DNA from: Colwellia sp. 12G3
GTDB lineage: Bacteria; Pseudomonadota; Gammaproteobacteria; Enterobacterales; Alteromonadaceae
Reading direction: 5' to 3'
DNA: 64,000 nucleotides
Assembly: GCF_002836775.1 (NCBI RefSeq)
Contig: NZ_PJAQ01000043.1
Location: forward strand, 123,350 to 187,349
Shown here: positions 28,721 through 37,650 of the stretch, one piece after another
How the letters are laid out: every line of letters starts with the position of its first letter
Position numbering within the stretch: position 1 is the first letter of the stretch
Position numbers and translations under genes: made by a program
The notes under the pieces: generated by a model
What the model saw: only the letters and a program-made list of their open reading frames with translations
Told to the model about the DNA's origin: nothing
The model's database searches: none

Positions 28721-29716
28721 ATGTTACCTATTTGCCGCGAAAAACAAAGTCAATTAAGCCGACAATACCGGCAAAAAACCTTGGCACATGCCATTCTTAT
28801 TCAGGGCATAGAAGGTTGTGGTAAAGATGCATTAGCACAATGGCTAATTGAATTGTTAATATGCCAACAACCATTAGCCACAAATAATTTACCTGAGCCG
28901 ATTAGTCATGCCTGCGGGCAATGTAAAGCGTGCTTGTTAAGAAAAAGTGATAGCTACCCAGACCACTTATTATTGAAAAGCGAGAACAAAACCCTAGGGG
29001 TTGATGATATTCGTCGTGGTAATGCTTTTTTAGAGAAAACAGCTCATCTAGGTAAGGTAAAAACAATATTCATCCCACAAGCTCAAATTATGACTATTGC
29101 TGCAGCTAATGCATTATTAAAAACATTAGAAGAACCAAGCGCGAACAGCTATATCGTTCTAATTACAGACGATCTCGATAGCTTATTACCGACAATAATA
29201 AGTCGATGTGCTGTATATGCCATTAGACCTATGGTTGGTGAAGCCTTGTTGGCACAACTCAAATCATCGAACCCTCATGACTCTCAAGTATCAAGTGACG
29301 CTAGGTTACATGAAAGGTTAAATGATAATGCTTTTGTTAATTTATCTCAATTAGCTGAATTAACTGATGATGTTATTTTTCAAGAGTATCAAACCTTTAA
29401 TCAATGTTTCTTAGATTTTTTATATTTTGGTCAAAGTGAAAGTAAAGTGCTTAGTCAGCTTGTTGATAATAAGCATGGCTTACGCTGGTTAGAAAAAATA
29501 ACCTGCAATCTAGTCAGACAATCTTATCTCCTCATAGAAGCTGAGCAGATAACATCCGTTGTTAATCAAAAAATTTCAGTACAGGTGCTTAATCAAATAT
29601 ATCAAGCTATCATCAGTAGTAATAAACTGATAAAGTCTTATACCCAAGCTAATCGACAATTCGTCGGCGAACAGCTACTTATGACGATAAATGATATCGT
29701 TAGACCATCGACATAG
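28721..29716 (+). CDS. holB: DNA polymerase III delta' subunit
   Basis: Clamp-loader subunit, 331 residues. It has a degenerate P-loop GIEGCGKDALAQW, the zinc-module cysteines in HACGQCKACLLRKSDSYPDH, and the conserved NALLKTLEEPS, which carries the sensor 1-like segment. The C-terminal collar domain is less conserved. It lies between tmk and a PilZ protein, the common gammaproteobacterial order. Confidence 0.93.
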   Translation: MLPICREKQSQLSRQYRQKTLAHAILIQGIEGCGKDALAQWLIELLICQQPLATNNLPEPISHACGQCKACLLRKSDSYPDHLLLKSENKTLGVDDIRRGNAFLEKTAHLGKVKTIFIPQAQIMTIAAANALLKTLEEPSANSYIVLITDDLDSLLPTIISRCAVYAIRPMVGEALLAQLKSSNPHDSQVSSDARLHERLNDNAFVNLSQLAELTDDVIFQEYQTFNQCFLDFLYFGQSESKVLSQLVDNKHGLRWLEKITCNLVRQSYLLIEAEQITSVVNQKISVQVLNQIYQAIISSNKLIKSYTQANRQFVGEQLLMTINDIVRPST

Positions 29717-29725
29717 GAGACCAAC

Positions 29726-30052
29726 TTGGTTCCATTAAACGTAGAGTTCCATTCAGAGCGAGACTTATACCTTGCCTTTATGCCATTCCTTAAAGAAGGT
29801 GGCCTTTTTGTTCGTACTCCACGCCAGTATGATTTAGGCGATGAAGTGGAATTAAATATATTACTGCCCGATGCTTTAGAAGAGGCGGTCGTTCATGGTG
29901 AAGTTTGCTGGCTGACACCTATTGGCGCGCAAAATGGTACCCCTCCAGGTGTTGGTGTCACTTTTGTTAAAGATCCAGAAAAAATACGACACCAAATTGA
30001 GCAAATACTTGCTCGACATTTAAATTCTTCAGAGCCAACACTCACTATGTAG
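29726..30052 (+). CDS. pilZ: PilZ-domain protein
   Basis: The 108-residue single-domain PilZ protein next to holB, the location of the type IV pilus gene pilZ in Pseudomonas. TTG start at 29726 with AGGAGA six bases upstream. The c-di-GMP-binding arginine pair (RxxxR) at the N-terminus of canonical PilZ domains is not obvious here. That fits the PilZ-proper sub-family, which acts by protein contacts and often does not bind c-di-GMP. GVGVTFV near the end is conserved. Confidence 0.88.
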   Translation: MVPLNVEFHSERDLYLAFMPFLKEGGLFVRTPRQYDLGDEVELNILLPDALEEAVVHGEVCWLTPIGAQNGTPPGVGVTFVKDPEKIRHQIEQILARHLNSSEPTLTM

Positions 30053-30074
30053 TTGAGCTACCTTGTTACAAATT

Positions 30075-30133
30075 ATAACCCGTGATCATTCAAAGTGCAG
30101 TCTGAAACCTGCATCTTGAACGGTAGCGACTAT
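30075..30133. repeat. Miniature copy F of the TIR element (ends only)
   Basis: The two ends of the ATACCCG-subtype element (ATAACCCGTGATCATTCAAA and, inverted, ATAGTCGCTACCGTTCAAGA, each continuing into TGCAG) face each other across an 8-bp spacer. The element looks to have lost its interior. As RNA it would form a hairpin between pilZ and tatD. Confidence 0.55.
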
Positions 30134-30183
30134 AAGTGACAAACACTCTTTTTTAATAAACTTTTAAGCACAGGAGTTTTCCG

Positions 30184-30951
30184 TTGTTTATAGATTCTCA
30201 TTGCCATTTAGATCGTCTTAACTTATCACTACATGATAATAATCTGGATAATGTTATCCAGGCCGCAAAAGCGGCTAAAGTAGATAAATTACTATGTGTC
30301 AGCGTAACGTTAGCTGACTTTCCTGAAATGGCAGCAAAAACCGCTCATTATGATAATGTTTTTCTGACCTGTGGTGCTCATCCTTTAAATCAAGAAGATA
30401 AAGTTAACCCTGAGCATCTGTTAGCATTAAGTAAAAATGATCGTGTTATCGCTATCGGTGAAACCGGACTGGATTATCATTACGCACCAGAGACTAAAGA
30501 ACTACAACTTGACTCCTTCAAAAAGCATATTCACGTTGCCAAGCAATTAAATAAACCGCTTATTATTCACACCCGAGCAGCACAAGAAGATACTTTGTCT
30601 TTATTACGCAGTGAAGGAGCAGTGCAGGTAGGTGGAATTCTTCATTGCTTTACAGAAAGCTGGGATATGGCTGAACAAGCGATAGCATTAGGCTTTTATA
30701 TTTCATTCTCAGGTATTGTCACTTTTAAGAATGCCACAGCTCTAAGAGAAGTGGCGGCATTAGTGCCGGATGATAAATTCTTGATTGAGACAGATGCACC
30801 CTATCTAGCACCTGTACCACATAGAGGAAAAGAAAATCAGCCCGCCTATGTGGTCGAAGTTGCCAAACACTTGGCAAGTATTCGTGGTCAATCAGTTGAA
30901 GAAATAGCGAAGTTATCAAGTGATAATTTCAATCGTCTTTTTAAGTTGTAA
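30184..30951 (+). CDS. TatD-family metal-dependent hydrolase (YcfH-like)
   Basis: The 255-residue TIM-barrel hydrolase has the metal motif DSHCHLDRL at the N-terminus, GETGLDYHY, IIHTRAA, LHCFTES and the aspartate of IETDAPYLAP. TatD proteins are 3'-5' DNA exonucleases or D-aminoacyl-type deacylases. The holB-linked member corresponds to E. coli YcfH. TTG start with GGAG seven bases upstream, and no ATG is possible without losing the first histidine motif. Confidence 0.92.
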   Translation: MFIDSHCHLDRLNLSLHDNNLDNVIQAAKAAKVDKLLCVSVTLADFPEMAAKTAHYDNVFLTCGAHPLNQEDKVNPEHLLALSKNDRVIAIGETGLDYHYAPETKELQLDSFKKHIHVAKQLNKPLIIHTRAAQEDTLSLLRSEGAVQVGGILHCFTESWDMAEQAIALGFYISFSGIVTFKNATALREVAALVPDDKFLIETDAPYLAPVPHRGKENQPAYVVEVAKHLASIRGQSVEEIAKLSSDNFNRLFKL

Positions 30952-31435
30952 ATAACCTTAATTTGTTCGCGTATAGCTATTATTTTCATGATTTTTAGTC
31001 AAAAAAAAACCCAAACATAAGTTTGAGCTCAAGGGTTGGCTCAAGGGGTTTGAGCCGTGCGCTAATTAACCATTATCTGGTAATTAAGATAAAAACAAAA
31101 ACAAAAATAAACTAGGGTTGTAATCCAATTTACTACCACCTTAACAACAAAATATTACTTGATGCTAAGTTTGTGTAATTAAGTGTAGTGTAAGATTATT
31201 AAATAGCTAATGTTTATTTTTTTATTTGATTTCATTATTAAATACAGTGGGTTACCTGTGTTTATTGTATGAGTTGCTATTTTTTAACTTGTGCTGTTTA
31301 CCGTTGTTGTGACCTTTTGTCACAAGTTTTCCACAGGATTTTCACAGTGTTATAATGAGCAGTTTTATTATGGTATTCGTGCTGTTATATCTGTTTAAGT
31401 ACGCTTAATTAGCCACAGGGAAGTGTTATGTTATT
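30952..31435. other. Intergenic DNA between converging tatD and the Kef-type gene
   Basis: About 480 bp. It holds two adjacent hairpins (listed as a terminator) near tatD, then AT-rich DNA without ORFs. TTTTCCACA at 31327-31335 is one base from the DnaA box TTATCCACA but is isolated, so no origin is proposed. Confidence 0.5.
31000..31056 (-). terminator. Tandem hairpins with T-run on the minus strand
   Basis: GGCTCAA/TTGAGCC (31038-31056) is followed on the minus strand by CAAAC-TTAT-GTTTG and a run of nine T. It is oriented to end transcription from the Kef-type gene, although nearly 400 bp beyond its stop. Confidence 0.55.
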
Positions 31436-33016
31436 TCAGTGGTTATCACATGCTTTAGGTAGTAACGCTAAGCTTTCCTCAGCAAAACCGACCCCTGCTT
31501 CAGTGTAAAAGTTAAATACTTTATCAATGCCGAATTCTTCTAGTTGTAAACGTTCATCGTCATAGCGTGCGACAGCCGCGATTTTCCCTTGATAATTTGC
31601 TGCATTCAATTGTGTAGTAATGCTAATAGCATCTTGTACTGAGGGTAGCGCAAGTAACACAAGTTCGAGTTTTGAAAGATCCATGCTTTCCCAAAAGTGA
31701 ATATCTTCTGCATCACCATAATAGGCTTCAACATCTTGACTAGTTAACCAGTTGATCTTTTCTTTATCAGCATCTAAGCCCCATGCAGGATTAGTGCTAT
31801 GGCTATTGATGGCTTGATAAGCACCCATACCAACTCTACCCATACCAATTATAACGATAGGGCGCTGAGATGGTTGACAAAAACTGTCTTCTTCAAGTTT
31901 TGCTTGTCGCTCAAAAAGTGATAAAAACCCTCTGTGTTTAGCAAAGAGAGTATGAGCAAATCGATAAAGAATATTTGTCAAAATAAATGAGATGGCCATG
32001 CTTAACGCAAGGATCACTAACCAATCATTACTAAGCCAGCCAGAACTAACGCTTAAGGCTCCTACAATTAGGCCAAATTCACTAAAGTTACTTAAAGAAA
32101 GAGCGCTTAAGAATGCACTACGACAACGCATTTTTAATAAACTGAAAATACCGTAGAACATCATAAATTTAATAGGGATTAATAATATTAATAAGGTGGC
32201 TAAACCTAACATCTCTAAAGTTGGTACTGCGGTAAACCCTATTGATAAGAAGAAACCGATTAAAAATATATCTTTAAAACCCATTAAGGCTTTATTAATC
32301 TCTGTCGCTTTAATATGGGAAGCTAAGTACATGCCGACAAGTAATGCGCCTAAGTCACCTTTAATATTAACTAACTCGAATAATTCATAGCTACCTAGCG
32401 CGAGGAAGAATCCCATCAAAGGAATTAACTCGCCATGTCCTACATGATTAATCACTCGATTAATGAGGGGTTTTATGAGGAATAAGCCTAATAACGAAAA
32501 TGCCCAAACTGATGGCATTTTTCCGGTAGCGGCAACTAAAAAAGCAACGGCAATAATATCTTGAATGACAAGTATACTTACGGCTAATTTACCATGGCGA
32601 GTGCGCATTTCACCATTCTCTTCTAATAACTTGATTACACAAACCGTGCTGCTAAAACTCAAGGCAAAAGCGATCAGTGCAGCGGTCATTAAATCTAACT
32701 CGCTAAAGTAACTGACTGACATCAACGCGAGTATCTTAATAAACGTTATGGTGACCACAATCCAAAGTAAGGTATGTAAAGAGCAACCTAACCAAACTTC
32801 AGTTTTAAATAGATTTTTTACATTGAGTTTTAAGCCTATGGTAAATAGCATAATGGTAATACCCAGATCACTTAATAAACTTAAGCTGTCATCAGCTTGG
32901 TACCCTGCGATATTTAAAATAAATCCAGCTGCAAGGAAACCTATGGATGGGGGCAGTGATATTGATTTTGCCCCTAGGCCACAGGTAAAAGCGAAAAGTA
33001 TCCAGATAAAGTCCAT
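31436..33016 (-). CDS. Kef-type monovalent cation:proton antiporter (CPA2 family) with NAD-binding domain
   Basis: The 526-residue membrane protein has about twelve hydrophobic segments over residues 1-370 (Na+/H+ exchanger fold, with PPSIGFLAAGFILNIAGY in an early helix). A cytosolic Rossmann-type TrkA-N/RCK domain follows, with IIGMGRVGMGAY near residue 388. There is no RCK-C domain. By family it exchanges K+ or Na+ for protons and is gated by a nucleotide or dinucleotide. The ion is unknown. KefB/C need glutathione and ancillary KefF/G, and no such gene is adjacent, so it is called only Kef-type. Confidence 0.85.
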   Translation of the reverse strand: MDFIWILFAFTCGLGAKSISLPPSIGFLAAGFILNIAGYQADDSLSLLSDLGITIMLFTIGLKLNVKNLFKTEVWLGCSLHTLLWIVVTITFIKILALMSVSYFSELDLMTAALIAFALSFSSTVCVIKLLEENGEMRTRHGKLAVSILVIQDIIAVAFLVAATGKMPSVWAFSLLGLFLIKPLINRVINHVGHGELIPLMGFFLALGSYELFELVNIKGDLGALLVGMYLASHIKATEINKALMGFKDIFLIGFFLSIGFTAVPTLEMLGLATLLILLIPIKFMMFYGIFSLLKMRCRSAFLSALSLSNFSEFGLIVGALSVSSGWLSNDWLVILALSMAISFILTNILYRFAHTLFAKHRGFLSLFERQAKLEEDSFCQPSQRPIVIIGMGRVGMGAYQAINSHSTNPAWGLDADKEKINWLTSQDVEAYYGDAEDIHFWESMDLSKLELVLLALPSVQDAISITTQLNAANYQGKIAAVARYDDERLQLEEFGIDKVFNFYTEAGVGFAEESLALLPKACDNH

Positions 33017-33261
33017 AGTATTGCTCTAGCTTATGTTGATTTACTAAACAGAAAAGGTTTTGATGTTTGTGACAAATATTGCGAGATAGATTTTAACACT
33101 AACGATAAATTATGCAGAATTTCTTATCGATAAATATTTTATGATTTTCTCACCACATGAAGACAAGTTTACCTTAAAAACAAGATCTTATACCAATTAA
33201 ATCAGCTCATACAGGAAGTTTTATTAAGGGGGGAATTTAATGAATAAGACGCTTTAAAGAG

Positions 33262-33296
33262 TACATAGCAGGCTATTGGGGATGATAGCCTGTTAT
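33262..33296. repeat. Inverted repeat between the Kef-type gene and tesA
   Basis: ACATAGCAGGCTAT pairs with ATAGCCTGTTATGT (one mismatch) around TGGGGATG. There is no T-run, so it is not an obvious terminator. It lies 28 bp from dispersed element copy B. Confidence 0.5.
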
Positions 33297-33323
33297 GTTA
33301 TAGGAGAGTTGATTTGCTTAGTT

Positions 33324-33589
33324 ATACCAAGTTGCTTAAGTTCTTTCCCACTCAGCGAGAATTAAAAGGCTTAGAGGCAAGGCATTGATTGAAGAGAATG
33401 GTTATTCCCTTATCAAAATCAATAACGCAGCATGTAAACCTTTTAAACTCGCCCTCTGGGAGCTTTCTCGTTGTTCACTAACATCGTTAAGTTTATTTGA
33501 TTTAGAATGACTAAACCGAAACAAATTTGCCTTGTTATTGAACATCGAGCAGAGCTCTGAGTTGGGAAGAAATTTAATCAAATTGGTAT
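33324..33589. repeat. Dispersed TIR element, copy B (266 bp, ATACCAA subtype)
   Basis: Same length as copy A at 1371 and alignable with it end to end. The left end starts ATACCAAGTTGCTTAAG; the right end, read inverted, starts ATACCAATTTGATTAAA. The core GGCAAGGCATTGATTGAAGA is shared with copies A and C. It occupies the 630-bp gap between the Kef-type gene and tesA. No ORF inside. Confidence 0.8.
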
Positions 33590-33646
33590 TACTTAAATTG
33601 CTATTACACCCGTATATTTTAATGCTTTGTCTGATTTAAATGCACA

Positions 33647-34267
33647 TTATTGTTGTAACCACTTAGCAATTTCTTTGTCCATAAAATCACGGATTATTGG
33701 CTGCGCTTTCACATTAGGGTGTAAATTATCGTTGAGCATTAGCGATGAATCTATGGCAATACCTTCCATAAAAAATGGCATAAGATAGGCGCCTGTTTGC
33801 TTGGATACTTTATTATAACTGTCGGTAAACATTTGCAGGTATCTTGGACCTAGGTTAGGTGGGATTTGAATTTCCATTAGAGCAACCTTTGCTCCATGTT
33901 GCTGGCTTTTAGTGACAAGCAGACTTAAATGTTTTTGTAATAATTTAACAGGAAATCCTCTTATACCGTCATTACCACCCAACTCAATTAAGACATGACT
34001 AGGTTGGTGTGTCTTTAGCCAAGTATCAATTTTTAATAAGGCGTTATCCGTGGTTTGGCCACTGATAGCAGTATTAATAATGGTGATGGGTGTGTTATCG
34101 TCACTATATTTATTTTGTAACAAATGAACCCATGCTTGCGCTTGCTCAAGACCATAGCCAGCGCTTAAGCTATCACCAATAAGTAAAATTTTATCATTTG
34201 CAACGCTTGTAAATGATAGGTTTGTCAAAATTAATATAATAATAAATTTTAGGAAATAACGCGTCAT
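33647..34267 (-). CDS. tesA: Acyl-CoA thioesterase I / lysophospholipase (SGNH arylesterase)
   Basis: Periplasmic SGNH hydrolase of 206 residues with a signal peptide (residues 1-23, ending TSVANDK). The blocks are GDSLSAGYGL (nucleophile Ser), the Gly block, GGNDGIRG (Asn) and the catalytic Asp/His in DNLHPN. E. coli TesA acts on acyl-CoA, lysophospholipids and aryl esters. Its start codon overlaps that of divergent ybbA by two bases, so the promoter of each gene must lie within the other's coding DNA or further away. Confidence 0.93.
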   Translation of the reverse strand: MTRYFLKFIIILILTNLSFTSVANDKILLIGDSLSAGYGLEQAQAWVHLLQNKYSDDNTPITIINTAISGQTTDNALLKIDTWLKTHQPSHVLIELGGNDGIRGFPVKLLQKHLSLLVTKSQQHGAKVALMEIQIPPNLGPRYLQMFTDSYNKVSKQTGAYLMPFFMEGIAIDSSLMLNDNLHPNVKAQPIIRDFMDKEIAKWLQQ

Positions 34268-34979
34268 GTCAGTACTTTCTCAGTTAAATGTTATTCAAGT
34301 GTCAGGGCTTACTAAGCGTGTTAGTACACTTGAAGGAAGCCTCACTATCCTTAGCGATATTAACTTCTCTGTCAAGTCAGGAGAGTCAGTGGCTATTGTT
34401 GGCGCTTCAGGCTCTGGCAAGTCAACATTATTAAGTTTATTAGCCGGGTTAGATGTAGCCAGTGAAGGTGATGTTCATCTTGATGGTGAAGCCTTAAGTA
34501 CCCTTGATGAAGAAGCGCGTGCTCGGGTTAGAGCAGAGAAAATTGGTTTCGTCTTTCAATCATTTATGTTGGTGCAAAGTTTAACCGCACTTGAAAACGT
34601 TATGTTACCGGCAGAACTTGCTGGAGATCATGATGCTAAAGCACAAGCTATTGAGTTATTGGATAAAGTAGGGCTTTCACATCGACTTGAGCATTATCCT
34701 TCCCAATTGTCAGGAGGTGAGCAGCAGAGAGTGGCTATTGCTCGGGCATTTATTGGTTCGCCAAAAATACTCTTTGCTGATGAGCCATCCGCGAATCTAG
34801 ATAGCAAAAATGGTCATTTAATTGAAACGTTATTATTTGATTTAAATAAGCAAAATGGTACAACGTTAGTGTTAGTAACTCACGATGAACAATTAGCAAA
34901 ACAATGCCAACACATTATTCACATTGAAGGTGGGCAACTTGAAAAAATCAGTCAAGGGGTAGAAGCCAATGTGGGTTAA
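34266..34979 (+). CDS. ybbA: ABC transporter ATP-binding protein YbbA
   Basis: The 237-residue LolD/MacB-type ATPase has Walker A GASGSGKSTLL, Q-loop VFQSFML, signature LSGGEQQRVAIARAF, Walker B ILFADEP and the H-loop VTHD. It pairs with the large permease YbbP, overlapping its start by 11 bp. Divergent from tesA as in E. coli. The system is proposed to move hydrophobic envelope compounds; the substrate is not established. Confidence 0.93.
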   Translation: MSVLSQLNVIQVSGLTKRVSTLEGSLTILSDINFSVKSGESVAIVGASGSGKSTLLSLLAGLDVASEGDVHLDGEALSTLDEEARARVRAEKIGFVFQSFMLVQSLTALENVMLPAELAGDHDAKAQAIELLDKVGLSHRLEHYPSQLSGGEQQRVAIARAFIGSPKILFADEPSANLDSKNGHLIETLLFDLNKQNGTTLVLVTHDEQLAKQCQHIIHIEGGQLEKISQGVEANVG

Positions 34980-37482
34980 GCTCGCCTTTAAACTCTTCTC
35001 ACGAGAATTTCGTCGTGGTGAATTAACTATAATTTTTGCTGCAATAGCGTTAGCAGTTCTCACGGTATTTAGTTTATCGTCAATTACCGAGAGAATTGGC
35101 TTAAATATAGCGCAAAAAAGTAGTGATTTTATTGCCGCAGATCGTCGTTTATCCAGTAATCATGCTTTCGATCCACAAGTATTAACCAAAGCAAGTGAAT
35201 TTGGCTTAGAAACGGCAAAAATGCTCTATTTTGACTCAATGTTATTTGCTAATGATGAGTTGATTTTAGGCTCTGTAAAAGCGACAACGGAGACTTATCC
35301 TCTAAGAGGAACAATAACGGTCAAAGATAGTTTGACCAGCAAAGATTATGAAGTTGATGTGGGTCCTGAGGCCGGTTCAGTTTGGCTTAGTGAAGGTTTA
35401 TTTTACACCCTTAACGTAAAAATAGGTGATAAGGTCGAATTGGGGGCAGGGATTTTTAACGTCAGTAAAGTCTTAGTGAAAGAGCCGGATGCACCATTTT
35501 TCTCTCTGTCAGGTAATAAACGTGTACTCATAAGCTATGAAGATATTCCTACTACCCAAGCTGTTCAAGCAGGTAGTCGTGTATTTCACCGCCTTCTATT
35601 TTCAGGTAGTGAACAGCAACTAAGTGATTATTACGCTTGGCTTAAACCACAACTTAAAAGTAATCAAAACTGGGAAGGGATCAAAGATAGACAATCCCCC
35701 TTAGGCAATAACTTAGATCGCGCAGAGCGGTTTTTATTACTCGCTGGTTTATTTGGCATTATGCTAGCTGCAGTAGCGATGGCTGTTTCAGCAAAACGGT
35801 ATTGTGAACGCCAATATGACCCCGTCGCCATGATGAAAACGCTTGGTGGCAGTCGTAAAGTTATCCGAAATATTTATCTTTTACACCTGAGCTTAGTGAC
35901 AACTTTCTCTATTGTTGCAGGATTAGCAATAGGGTTTATCTTACAAACTATTGGTGCCGATTATTTAGCGACCTTTATGGGGACTGAATTACCTCAAGCA
36001 GGTGTTCGACCTTGGTTATTATCGAGCCTTATCGGCCTTATTTGCGCAATGATGTTTTCACTCAAACCTTTACTCGATTTATTTGATATTCCACCACTGC
36101 GTGTTTTACGCCGTAATTTAGGTGATACGTTAGCGATAAGTCGACTTCATCTAGCGCTATCATTTATGACTATTTTTGTTTTAATGTGGCTGTTTAGTGG
36201 TGAAATTATTACCACGCTAATTTTATTTGTCTCGACTTTATTGGTGATAGCCATTTTATTCGGTATCTCTCGATTATTATTTGCTGCTGGCCGGAGTTTA
36301 GGTCTTAGACCAGGTTCTAGTTGGTCTTTGGCAATAGCTACATTGCAAAAAAGAGCTAATGCCAATTCGATTCAACTGATCAGCTTTGCTTTAGCCATTA
36401 AGCTGATGCTATTTTTGGTCGTTTTAAAAACTGACATCATTGCAGATTGGCAAATGCAAGTTCCACCAGATGCTCCCAATATGTTCATCATTAATATTGC
36501 TGAAGACGAAGTCGATCCAATCAAACAATTCTTTACCGATAATAATATTGCTCACGAAGCTTTTTACCCAGTTTTTAGTGGCAGAGTTGATGCGGTAAAT
36601 GGTGAGGAGTATGCTCGAAGAGTATCAAAGCAAGAAGGTGAAGAAAAAGATGAGGATGCTAGACAAGGGGTCAATAGAGAGCCGAACTTAACTTGGTTAG
36701 AGTCTTTACCTGAAGGTAATGAAATAACTGAAGGACAATGGTTCTCTGATGAAGCTAAGACTGGAGATGAGATTGAGGTGTCTGTTTTTGATGGTTGGCA
36801 AGAAACACTTGATTTAAAACTGGGTGATACCATTACATTATTAGTTAATGAACAGCCAATAAAAGCCAAAGTTACTAGTTTTAGGAGTGTTGATTGGGGA
36901 ACGCTCAAACCTAATTTTGTCATGATCTTAAGTCCAAACATGGCAGGAACGGTACCAGTAACCTATTTTAGTGCCGCAAAACTTCAGGACGAACACACAA
37001 AGGGTATAAGTAAATTATTACAGCGTTACCCTACGATAAGTATGATTGATATCAAATCTCAAATTGAACAAGCGCAATCTATTATTGCGCAAGTTTCATT
37101 AGCGATTGGTTTTGTTTTATCTATTGTGTTGATTAGTGGTGCTTTAGTACTTATTTCACAAGTACAAGCGAGCTTGGCTGAGCGTATGCAAGAAGTAGTG
37201 ATATTACGAACGTTAGGCGCTAAAGGTCGCCTAATTAAACTCGCTACACTCTATGAATTCATGCTTTTGGGTGCTATTTCGGGGTTAGTTGCAGCCATAG
37301 TCAGTGATGTTGCATTACTGGTTATTCAACAGCAACTCTTTAGTATTGAAGGACGACTTCATCCTTATATTTGGTTGTTAGGGCCGTTCAGTGGCGCTGT
37401 ATTTGTTTCGACCATTGGTTACTTTATGGTCGCAAGAACTATGAGGCAAAATACCCAAGGCTTATTAAGAAAAATTGCTTAA
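34969..37482 (+). CDS. ybbP: FtsX-type ABC permease YbbP
   Basis: The 837-residue inner-membrane protein has an N-terminal transmembrane helix, a large periplasmic domain, two FtsX modules (about residues 255-370 and 710-830), and central helices near 400-500. AMMKTLGGSRKVIRNIYLLH and VVILRTLGAKGRLIKLATLYE are the repeated coupling-helix segments. It works with YbbA, whose gene it overlaps. A charged, low-complexity insertion (EEKDEDARQGVNREPN) lies near residue 560. Length is normal for YbbP. Confidence 0.92.
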   Translation: MWVKLAFKLFSREFRRGELTIIFAAIALAVLTVFSLSSITERIGLNIAQKSSDFIAADRRLSSNHAFDPQVLTKASEFGLETAKMLYFDSMLFANDELILGSVKATTETYPLRGTITVKDSLTSKDYEVDVGPEAGSVWLSEGLFYTLNVKIGDKVELGAGIFNVSKVLVKEPDAPFFSLSGNKRVLISYEDIPTTQAVQAGSRVFHRLLFSGSEQQLSDYYAWLKPQLKSNQNWEGIKDRQSPLGNNLDRAERFLLLAGLFGIMLAAVAMAVSAKRYCERQYDPVAMMKTLGGSRKVIRNIYLLHLSLVTTFSIVAGLAIGFILQTIGADYLATFMGTELPQAGVRPWLLSSLIGLICAMMFSLKPLLDLFDIPPLRVLRRNLGDTLAISRLHLALSFMTIFVLMWLFSGEIITTLILFVSTLLVIAILFGISRLLFAAGRSLGLRPGSSWSLAIATLQKRANANSIQLISFALAIKLMLFLVVLKTDIIADWQMQVPPDAPNMFIINIAEDEVDPIKQFFTDNNIAHEAFYPVFSGRVDAVNGEEYARRVSKQEGEEKDEDARQGVNREPNLTWLESLPEGNEITEGQWFSDEAKTGDEIEVSVFDGWQETLDLKLGDTITLLVNEQPIKAKVTSFRSVDWGTLKPNFVMILSPNMAGTVPVTYFSAAKLQDEHTKGISKLLQRYPTISMIDIKSQIEQAQSIIAQVSLAIGFVLSIVLISGALVLISQVQASLAERMQEVVILRTLGAKGRLIKLATLYEFMLLGAISGLVAAIVSDVALLVIQQQLFSIEGRLHPYIWLLGPFSGAVFVSTIGYFMVARTMRQNTQGLLRKIA

Positions 37483-37491
37483 TCTAGTTAG

Positions 37492-37518
37492 GTGCTCCTT
37501 GTTGATTACAAGGAGCAC
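37492..37518 (+). terminator. Hairpin downstream of ybbP
   Basis: A perfect 11-bp stem GTGCTCCTTGT / ACAAGGAGCAC with a TGATT loop, 10 bp after the ybbP stop. No T-run follows, so it may stabilise the 3' end or act with another factor. Confidence 0.5.
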
Positions 37519-37650
37519 TAAATGCTAAAAATTCACGTTGTGATTAAACCACTTTTATTAGAATGAAATTTACCCCTGAAAAATCAACCGTTCCTAGTCT
37601 AAAAATTATAATTGAGGTATATTGAAACGATAAATATAAGGAAAATTTTT

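Noticed and set aside
31327-31344. TTTTCCACA and a nearby TTTTCACAG as possible DnaA boxes or an origin.
   Set aside because: Only one near-match, no cluster of boxes, no dnaA/dnaN or AT-rich unwinding context of an origin.
33224-33258. AAGGGGGG followed by a five-codon ORF (ATG 33241) and a hairpin, like a leader peptide attenuator.
   Set aside because: The nearest plus-strand gene is ybbA about 1 kb away beyond tesA on the other strand, and there is no regulatory codon run; probably chance.
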